A DNA stretch of 40,101 nucleotides from Cyanobacteria bacterium SBLK (lineage in GTDB: Bacteria > Cyanobacteriota > Cyanobacteriia > Cyanobacteriales > Spirulinaceae), in assembly GCA_017746715.1 (NCBI GenBank), contig JAGHZQ010000030.1:1-40101 (forward strand), in the 5' to 3' direction. Positions within the stretch are counted from its first letter, which is position 1. Each line of letters starts with the position of its first letter. The translations under genes were made by a program, and so were the position numbers. Below, piece by piece: positions 34,216 through 40,101 of this stretch. The notes beneath the pieces were generated by a model. That model was not told where the DNA came from and did no database searches. It worked only from the letters and a program-made list of their open reading frames with translations.

Positions 34216-36294
34216 CTATAATCCAAAAATTGACGAAATTGCGGGGATAATACTCTGACAAGTTTCCGCTAATTTTGCGGCGGCGAGCAATCCGGCAACG
34301 ATTCCTTGTAACATGAGAAAAGCACGTTTGGCGATGCCTTGATTTTCGCTCTTTTGCGGTTCTTTTCCCGCTTGTCCGAGGGTTTGTACTTGTTCGAGAG
34401 CAATGGTTTTATCCGCATCGCTCAAATTTTCATCGGTATTGATGGCGGTTTGCAGTTGTTCGAGGAGTTCTTTGATTCCCGGTTTTTCGAGTTCGGAAGT
34501 GGCGGAGAGTTCGTTGATTTGGTTGGTAATAGTACTGTTGAGATTATCGATATTTAAGACGGAATTGCTGGCGTTGAAGTCTCCTCCCACGCTACCGCCT
34601 TTTATGTCGCCGGTTTTGATGTTGGGGTTATCGCTCATGTTTTTATTCTCTGTCGTTACTGTAATTTTAGGATCGAAAACGAAGTTTTGGAGAGATTGAT
34701 TTTGAATGAGAGCGAGATTACTCTCTTGCAGATATTTCTTATCGCGGCTGAGTTCTTCAATTCTGGCTTGTAATTCGGCATGATAAGCTGTATCAAAGGT
34801 GCGTTCGATCTGGGCTTTGTCGGTGGTTTCGGGGACTGTGACCTCGACTAAAACATTGTCTCCTTTGCGTTCGATTTTTTGGATGGAATCCCATGTTATT
34901 TCGGGGTTTTCGGCGATGATTTGTTGAAAGGCTTCTCGGAAGGCTTCGCGGTTGATGCCGTTTTTTAAGAGGAATTGTACGGTATTTATTAACTGTTTGT
35001 ACAGTTTCTCGAAGTCGCCGCGATCGAAGGTTTTATCGGGGTGGTGGGGACGGCGTTCTCGGCTGCCGTTGGTGTTAGGATATTCGAGGAGAAAGACGTA
35101 TTGACAATCGATGCGATCGAGGAGGGTTGTGGAGTCAATATTCCATGCTTCGAGGCACGCTCCGGTTAAATATGCTCCGGTGAAATCCGTTCCGATGGCG
35201 AGAGTTTCGGTTAGATTAGCATCTTTCAGATTGGCATCGTGCAAGATTGCTTCGCTCAGATCGGCTTGTTTAATATCTGCGCTTTCGAGGTTTGCACCCT
35301 GCAAGTTTGCTCCTCGTAGATCGGTATTTTGGAAGGATTTTTTGTAACCGTTGCCTGTTTTTAAGAGTTCTCTGACTTGAGGGTTTTTGAGGAGGGTGTT
35401 TCCGGGTCGAATGCGATCGAGTTTCTCGGTATTTTTCCAACAGGTACGGGTTAAAATTGCTTCTCGCAAGTTGGTACTTTTGAGTTTAGCTTTGCTAAAG
35501 TCTACATCGGTGAGATTTGCTTTATAAAAGTTTGTTCCTCCAGTAGCAGCAAAAGCAATAGCAGCATTGCGAATCCAAGCATCTTTTGGATTACCTTTCA
35601 TTGCACGCCAACTAATGTATAGTCCTAACAAGGCAAAAGCGAAAGCAACAGCGAAAGCAACAGCGAAAGCAACAGCGAAAGTACTAGCAACAACGAAAGC
35701 ACCAGCAACACTGACGGCGAAAGCACCAGCAACACTGACGGCGAAAGCACCAGCAACACTGACAGCGACAGTGATAGCGAAAGCACCAGCAACACTAACG
35801 GCGAAAGCACCAGCGACACCGACACCAACAGCGAAGGCGACACGGAAAGCGCCAGCACTAGCGACACCGACACTGACAGCAACACCAACAGCGCTAGTGC
35901 CAGCAACAGCAATCGCTCCTTTACGAACAGCGATCGTAAAGAATACAAGTAAAATTACCAAGCTAACCCAACCAGATACAACATTTATGGGGTCACTATC
36001 AAAAATCAAGGCAACAAAAATCCCCATCCACAGCGAACAAACTCCTGACAGTGCAGCCAGTAGCCAAGAAGTGACCAATAAAATAACAACCCATCGCTTT
36101 TGTAATCCTGCTTTTGCCCCTCGAAACTTCGCCCCCGTTAAATTCGCCCCGCTAAAATTCGTTCCTCGAATATCTGCCTCGCTAAAATCTGCTCCAGACA
36201 GATTTTTCCCTTTAAAAGACAGCCCTCGCAGGTTCATTCGCTGAAAATTGCGATCGTCTTCTGCATAGCGTTGCAGAATCTCACTTGCTTTCAT
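34216..36294 (-). CDS. Pentapeptide-repeat membrane protein with Ala/Val-rich repetitive segment
   Basis: The 692-residue protein starts with pentapeptide repeats (residues ~19-62; MNLRGLSFKGKNLSGADFSE). Membrane helices follow (WVVILLVTSWLLAALSGVCS, then a second), and then a long segment of AFAVSVAG-type octapeptides (~125-230) that is hydrophobic and repetitive. A second pentapeptide block follows (~250-390; TDLRGANLQGANLESADIKQ). A soluble domain (~415-515) and a C-terminal region with DIKGGSVGGDFNAS, a helical bundle and a final hydrophobic stretch complete it. Pentapeptide repeats form a right-handed beta helix. The mix of domains resembles bacterial conflict or signalling proteins; function unknown. 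The octapeptides are encoded by a 24-bp minisatellite. Confidence 0.78.
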   Translation of the reverse strand: MKASEILQRYAEDDRNFQRMNLRGLSFKGKNLSGADFSEADIRGTNFSGANLTGAKFRGAKAGLQKRWVVILLVTSWLLAALSGVCSLWMGIFVALIFDSDPINVVSGWVSLVILLVFFTIAVRKGAIAVAGTSAVGVAVSVGVASAGAFRVAFAVGVGVAGAFAVSVAGAFAITVAVSVAGAFAVSVAGAFAVSVAGAFVVASTFAVAFAVAFAVAFAFALLGLYISWRAMKGNPKDAWIRNAAIAFAATGGTNFYKANLTDVDFSKAKLKSTNLREAILTRTCWKNTEKLDRIRPGNTLLKNPQVRELLKTGNGYKKSFQNTDLRGANLQGANLESADIKQADLSEAILHDANLKDANLTETLAIGTDFTGAYLTGACLEAWNIDSTTLLDRIDCQYVFLLEYPNTNGSRERRPHHPDKTFDRGDFEKLYKQLINTVQFLLKNGINREAFREAFQQIIAENPEITWDSIQKIERKGDNVLVEVTVPETTDKAQIERTFDTAYHAELQARIEELSRDKKYLQESNLALIQNQSLQNFVFDPKITVTTENKNMSDNPNIKTGDIKGGSVGGDFNASNSVLNIDNLNSTITNQINELSATSELEKPGIKELLEQLQTAINTDENLSDADKTIALEQVQTLGQAGKEPQKSENQGIAKRAFLMLQGIVAGLLAAAKLAETCQSIIPAISSIFGL
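35641..35830. repeat. In-gene minisatellite: 12-bp and 24-bp units
   Basis: On the plus strand GCGAAAGCAACA (12 bases) recurs near 35640-35690. GCGAAAGCACCAGCAACACT plus four more bases (24 in all) recurs from about 35705 to 35830. Both unit lengths are multiples of three, so copy changes keep the frame and lengthen or shorten the hydrophobic octapeptide segment. Confidence 0.8.
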
Positions 36295-36482
36295 CTCGCT
36301 TCCCGAAACGATTTCCCTCTCAATTTAACCGAAGATTGGACAATAGTTCGGTATTGAGACTGCAATCTAAATTGATAATAATATTGACGCTGCGATCGCC
36401 GATCCGCCGGCAGATCGCGATACAAATCAGAAGCGATCGCAAACAAAAGGTACAATAATCGATAGCATCCCTAATTTTGCAA

Positions 36483-36794
36483 ATGACTGCTATAACTCCA
36501 ACAAAACCTTATATCGAGCAAAAAGAAGGCTGTTATCGCATCCTTGGCAAACGAGTCTCTTTAGATTCCATCGTTTACGCTTTTCTCAATGGAAATTCCC
36601 CAGAAAGTATTGCCCAATCTTTTCCAGCCCTGACCCTCGAAGAAATTTATGGAGCAATTACCTTTTATCTAGCAAATCGGGAAACAATAGATACTTATTT
36701 AAAAGAAGGCGAACAATTATTTATGCAGCTTCAGCAACAAGCAAAAATCGATAACCCTTTGCTTTATCAAAAATTGGAAGCTCTCGAACATTAA
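36483..36794 (+). CDS. DUF433 protein, probable antitoxin (pair 2)
   Basis: The 103-residue protein carries the same pattern as the protein at 33466 (YRILGKRVSLDSIVYAFLNG, then ESIAQSFPALTLEEIYGAIT). ATG 36483 is preferred to the in-frame TTG at 36477. It precedes a DUF5615 gene by 4 bases. The similarity to pair 1 is at family level, so this is not a recent duplicate. Confidence 0.75.
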   Translation: MTAITPTKPYIEQKEGCYRILGKRVSLDSIVYAFLNGNSPESIAQSFPALTLEEIYGAITFYLANRETIDTYLKEGEQLFMQLQQQAKIDNPLLYQKLEALEH

Positions 36795-36798
36795 TGTA

Positions 36799-37149
36799 AT
36801 GAAAATTCGCTTTCAAGCCGATGCCGATCTCAATCAAGCAATTGTTACAGGCGTATTGCGACAAGAAGGAAATATCGATTTTCAAACCGCAAACATTGCC
36901 GAATTAAGTCATTTGAGCGATCTTGAAGTTTTGGCATTAGCAGCGAAAGAAGAGTGTGTGTTAATTTCTCACGACCAAAGAACAATGCCCATTCATTTTG
37001 CTAACTTTATCGAAACAGAAACCAGTGCAGGTGTAATTATTGTATTGCAGAGTATGCCCATTAATAAGGCCATTCGGGGAATCCTCACAATTTGGCAAGA
37101 AGAGGATGCAGAAGACTGGCGCGATCGCATTATTTATCTGCCTTCTTAA
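36799..37149 (+). CDS. DUF5615 PIN-like protein, probable toxin (pair 2)
   Basis: The 116-residue protein begins IRFQADADLNQAIV and has SDLEVLALAAKEECVLISHD and QRTMPIHFANF. Here the third acidic position is intact (SHDQRTMP), unlike pair 1. It ends DWRDRIIYLPS, matching the C-terminus of its counterpart. With the DUF433 gene 4 bases upstream it forms a compact toxin-antitoxin-like unit directly before gltX. Confidence 0.75.
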   Translation: MKIRFQADADLNQAIVTGVLRQEGNIDFQTANIAELSHLSDLEVLALAAKEECVLISHDQRTMPIHFANFIETETSAGVIIVLQSMPINKAIRGILTIWQEEDAEDWRDRIIYLPS

Positions 37150-37212
37150 AAAACAGGAGGGATTGAGTAAAGTATAATAAAAGATCGCACAGCAAGAAAT
37201 GAGGGTAAGCGC

Positions 37213-38661
37213 GTGACAGTCAGAGTTCGGATCGCTCCGAGTCCCACGGGAAACCTACACATCGGTACCGCCAGAACTGCCGTATTTAACTGGTTATACG
37301 CCCGCCATCACGGGGGCAAATTTATCATTCGCGTGGAAGACACCGACACCGAGCGATCGCGGGACGAATACACCCAAAACATCCTCACCGGCTTAGAATG
37401 GCTGGGGATGAACTGGGACGAAGGACCGTTTTTCCAATCCCAACGCCTCGATCTCTACCGTCAAGCCGTGCAAACCTTGCTCGATAAAGGATTGGCGTAT
37501 CGCTGTTACTGCACTCCAGAAGAACTCGAACAAATGCGAGAGGCGCAGAAAGCCAGAAACGAGGCACCTCGCTACGATAATCGCCATCGCGACTTAACCC
37601 CAGAACAACGGGAAGAATACGAAAAACAAGGGCGCAAACCCGTCATTCGCTTCATCATCGACGACGATCGCCAGATCCGTTGGGATGACCAAATTCGAGG
37701 CAAAATGGTCTGGAAAGGCAGCGATCTAGGAGGAGATATGGTAGTTGCGCGGACTCCAGAAGAGGACGAACCTTTCGGACAACCCCTCTATAATTTAGCC
37801 GTGGTGGTAGACGATACGGACATGAATATCACTCATGTTATCCGAGGCGAAGATCACATCGCCAACACCGCCAAACAAATCTTACTTTACGAAGCCTTGG
37901 GCGGGGAAATCCCCCAATTCGCTCACTCTCCCCTAATTTTGAATAAAGAAGGGCGCAAACTCTCCAAACGGGACGGCGTAACTTCCGTGGATGATTTTAA
38001 AGCCAAAGGGTTCGTCCCCGAATCAATGGCAAATTATATGATGTTATTAGGATGGACCGCACCCGATTCTACCCAAGAAATTTTCACCCTTGAAGAAGCT
38101 GCCAAACTCTTCACTCTCGATCGCGTCAACAAAGCCGGAGCCAAATTTGATTGGGATAAATTAGATTGGATCAATAGCCAATATCTCCACAATATGCCCC
38201 CGGAAAAATTGCTGCCTTTATTGATTTCCTATTGGCAAGAAGCGGGGTACGAATTCGACTCCGAAAGCGATCGCGAATGGTTGCTCGAACTAACGGAATT
38301 AGTCTCCCATAGTTTAACCCGTCTATCCGATTGCGTCGAAGAAAGTCGCCTCTTATTTGGCGAGTCTATAACCTTCAATGAAAAAGGCAAAGGACAGATC
38401 GAACAAGAAGGTGTAAAAGAAGTATTAGAGGCAGTTTTAGGGGCGATCGCAGACTATCCCAAAATGACCGCCGAAGATGCCAAAGCCATTATCAAGCAAG
38501 TTACCAAGGAGAAAAAAGTTAAAAAAGGATTCGTGATGAAATCCTTAAGAGCCGGATTAACCGGAGCATTACAAGGTCCCGATCTGATTCAATCGTGGGT
38601 GCTTCTCCATCGTAAAGGTTGGGATAAAACCCGTTTGCAGTTAGCAGTGAGTAAAAAGTAG
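37213..38661 (+). CDS. gltX: Glutamate--tRNA ligase
   Basis: The 482-residue class I synthetase charges tRNA-Glu, which in cyanobacteria also feeds tetrapyrrole synthesis. The HIGH-like motif is in [20 protein letters not shown] and the KMSKS-like motif is KLSKR at Lys249. The C-terminal helical anticodon-binding domain is complete. The start is GTG at 37213 with GAGGG about 8 bases upstream. No glutamyl-Q or second copy is seen in the window. Confidence 0.97.
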   Translation: MTVRVRIAPSPTGNLHIGTARTAVFNWLYARHHGGKFIIRVEDTDTERSRDEYTQNILTGLEWLGMNWDEGPFFQSQRLDLYRQAVQTLLDKGLAYRCYCTPEELEQMREAQKARNEAPRYDNRHRDLTPEQREEYEKQGRKPVIRFIIDDDRQIRWDDQIRGKMVWKGSDLGGDMVVARTPEEDEPFGQPLYNLAVVVDDTDMNITHVIRGEDHIANTAKQILLYEALGGEIPQFAHSPLILNKEGRKLSKRDGVTSVDDFKAKGFVPESMANYMMLLGWTAPDSTQEIFTLEEAAKLFTLDRVNKAGAKFDWDKLDWINSQYLHNMPPEKLLPLLISYWQEAGYEFDSESDREWLLELTELVSHSLTRLSDCVEESRLLFGESITFNEKGKGQIEQEGVKEVLEAVLGAIADYPKMTAEDAKAIIKQVTKEKKVKKGFVMKSLRAGLTGALQGPDLIQSWVLLHRKGWDKTRLQLAVSKK

Positions 38662-38741
38662 TCAAAATCCAATCATAAAATACTCATTTTTTCAGAAATT
38701 CACTTCTTGTAGTCTTTAAGTCACAAAAACGTACCTGAATA

Positions 38742-39851
38742 ATGAAAAAACTTCCTAAAGCCCTCCTAGAAGAATGGATGCGACAGTATTACTTTACGAC
38801 AACACTTGATATTGGAAGTAGTGGTGTCCGAACATTTTCACTGGCAGAGTTACGAAAACTAGCTGATATTACTCAAATCGAGTTGGATGCAGTATTTTTT
38901 AATGATAGTTGGACTTCTGGCAGTATTGGTCTCAGACAGGCAATTGCCAATCGATGGGGAAACGGGCAACCCAATACAGTAATGGTGGGTAATGGCTCAA
39001 ATGAAATTTTATATATGCTTGCTTCAACGATACTCAATCCTAATGATGAAGTTGTTATTCTCCAACCCTATTATCACGTTCTTTGGACGATTGCTGAAAA
39101 TATAGGATGTCAAATAAAATGGTGGAAATTATTGCCAGAGAATCACTTCAAACCTAATATAGACGATCTGAAATCCTTAATTACACCAAAAACAAAACTA
39201 ATTGCTGTTAACTTTCCCCATAATCCCACCGGCATTTCAATTACTCGACAACAACAAGATGAATTAATTCGTGCTGCATCAGAAGTTGGTGCATATTTGA
39301 TTTGGGATGCTGCTTTTGAAGATATCGTTGAGAAAGAACCGCTTCCCAATCCATGTCTAATCTACAAGAATGCAATTAGTATCGGGACGCTTTCCAAAGG
39401 ATATGGCTTACCCGGAATCCGCATTGGTTGGTGTTTTGCCCCCTCAGAAATTATTGAAGATTGTATGCAGTTACGGGACTATATGACCCTTTATGTGTCA
39501 CCATTACTTGAAATAGTCGGACAGAGGGCAATTGAAAAACTCGATCGACTTCTCGATATCCGCATGCAGGAGGTTCAGTTAAATCTAAGTATCTTAGAAA
39601 AATGGATAGAAAAACATAAATCTTATGTTGAATGGGTAAAACCAAATGGAGGGGTCACTGCTTTTGTTAAAATTATCGGGCAGAGCGACACTGAGGAATT
39701 TTGTCGTTGTCTGGCGAAAAAACACAGTGTCATGCTCGTACCGGGAAATTGTTTTGGTTACCCGCAGTATGTTCGGCTAGGTTTTGGGGCTTCAACAGAA
39801 GAATTTAAAAAAGGTCTTGATTATTTATCAGTACATCTCGCCGATTCTTAA
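38742..39851 (+). CDS. PLP-dependent aminotransferase resembling capreomycidine synthase (VioD/OrfR type)
   Basis: The 369-residue fold-type I enzyme has the PLP lysine, Lys219, in GTLSKGYGLPGIRIGW, plus NFPHNPTG and the Asp in IWDAAFED. The N-terminus (LLEEWMRQYYFTTTLDIGSS, then GVRTFSLAEL) matches the start I recall for capreomycidine synthases (LE-W-LR-RYF...DISSSGV), which cyclise beta-hydroxyarginine in viomycin biosynthesis. The guanitoxin enzyme GntC does a related cyclisation in cyanobacteria. No NRPS, hydroxylase or other pathway gene is seen in the window, so the substrate is open. Base composition is more AT-rich than gltX and there are no HIP1 octamers, hinting at transfer. A general aminotransferase remains possible. 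Confidence 0.72.
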   Translation: MKKLPKALLEEWMRQYYFTTTLDIGSSGVRTFSLAELRKLADITQIELDAVFFNDSWTSGSIGLRQAIANRWGNGQPNTVMVGNGSNEILYMLASTILNPNDEVVILQPYYHVLWTIAENIGCQIKWWKLLPENHFKPNIDDLKSLITPKTKLIAVNFPHNPTGISITRQQQDELIRAASEVGAYLIWDAAFEDIVEKEPLPNPCLIYKNAISIGTLSKGYGLPGIRIGWCFAPSEIIEDCMQLRDYMTLYVSPLLEIVGQRAIEKLDRLLDIRMQEVQLNLSILEKWIEKHKSYVEWVKPNGGVTAFVKIIGQSDTEEFCRCLAKKHSVMLVPGNCFGYPQYVRLGFGASTEEFKKGLDYLSVHLADS

Positions 39852-40101
39852 TGAGATTCGAGTAAACGCATCTGAATTTGTATCAAAAGCTACAGCTATA
39901 AATTCGATTGTAGTATCTAAGATGTATCATTCTCCTTGTTATTGACTGAAATGACAATTGTAAATAACCTGAATTCGGGATAAGCTAGAATTCTGAAATG
40001 CCCAAACAACAGACTTTAGAGCCGACCAACCCATCCAAAAAGTAGGCGTAAGGGCCAGTTCAGGATAAGGAAGGGAGGATAGAGTAAGCTGAAATTGAGA
40101 A
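39852..40101. other. Right-edge stretch without a recognised gene
   Basis: The last 250 bases contain GAATTC twice (near 39971 and 39989) and a 15-codon frame from an ATG at about 39998 (MPKQQTLEPTNPSKK) that stops at once. The layout recalls a transposon end, but there is too little sequence to say. Confidence 0.25.

Noticed and set aside
35567..36244. Plus-strand frame of 225 codons rich in KAPATLTA repeats
   Set aside because: It is the antisense reading of the minisatellite in the pentapeptide gene; the repeat units keep both strands open.

Overview
The window is chromosomal DNA from a cyanobacterium. The evidence is the abundance of GCGATCGC-type (HIP1) octamers, a complete kaiABC clock cluster, the cyanobacterial order of ATP synthase genes with two b-type subunits (b and b'), and many cyanobacterium-typical families (DUF4327-like, Uma2, DUF433/DUF5615 pairs, pentapeptide repeats, PEP-CTERM). 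Small dispersed palindromes and a heptanucleotide tandem repeat suit a filamentous species, but the genus cannot be fixed from the sequence alone.

Layout. 1-141: 3' end of an IS200/IS605-type tnpB with its end hairpin. 281-6620 (+): asnS, a zinc-ribbon PP2C phosphatase, a secreted thiaminase I-like protein, and an FHA-Ser/Thr kinase. 6621-9560: a 16-bp tandem repeat, a DUF4327-like small gene, a Na+/H+ antiporter, and the decayed tail of a probable glycine-betaine-type binding protein. 9663-12007: an XRE-type regulator gene, a two-gene HTH module with a broken tandem copy of itself, and a small secreted protein. 12432-18771: kaiC, kaiB and kaiA on the minus strand, with a large divergent hybrid histidine kinase whose three receiver-like domains all lack the phospho-acceptor Asp. 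19036-22405: a PEP-CTERM protein and a 756-residue protein built of six Ig-like repeats. 22406-23342: a long gene-free stretch with an orphan minus-strand terminator. 23343-25095: alanine racemase and a PsiE-like membrane protein. 25131-31093 (minus): the ATP synthase operon atp1-a-c-b'-b-delta-alpha-gamma with a clear terminator. 31442-37149: an accessory block with a TIR-like protein, a Uma2 nuclease, two DUF433/DUF5615 toxin-antitoxin-like pairs and a membrane pentapeptide-repeat protein. 37213-39851: gltX and an aminotransferase resembling capreomycidine synthase.

How the genes work together. The PP2C phosphatase and FHA kinase look like opposing arms of one Ser/Thr phospho-signalling unit, with the thiaminase-like gene lying between them. 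The kai genes form a full oscillator, and the neighbouring kinase resembles in logic a clock input/output kinase with pseudo-receivers, such as CikA. The atp genes encode the membrane sector plus alpha, delta and gamma; beta and epsilon must lie elsewhere, as is usual in cyanobacteria. The strongest candidates for something undescribed are the kai-linked triple pseudo-receiver kinase, the cyanobacterial thiaminase I homologue with a Cys-rich tail, the duplicated HTH module, the accessory block around the minisatellite-expanded pentapeptide protein, and the orphan capreomycidine-synthase-like enzyme.
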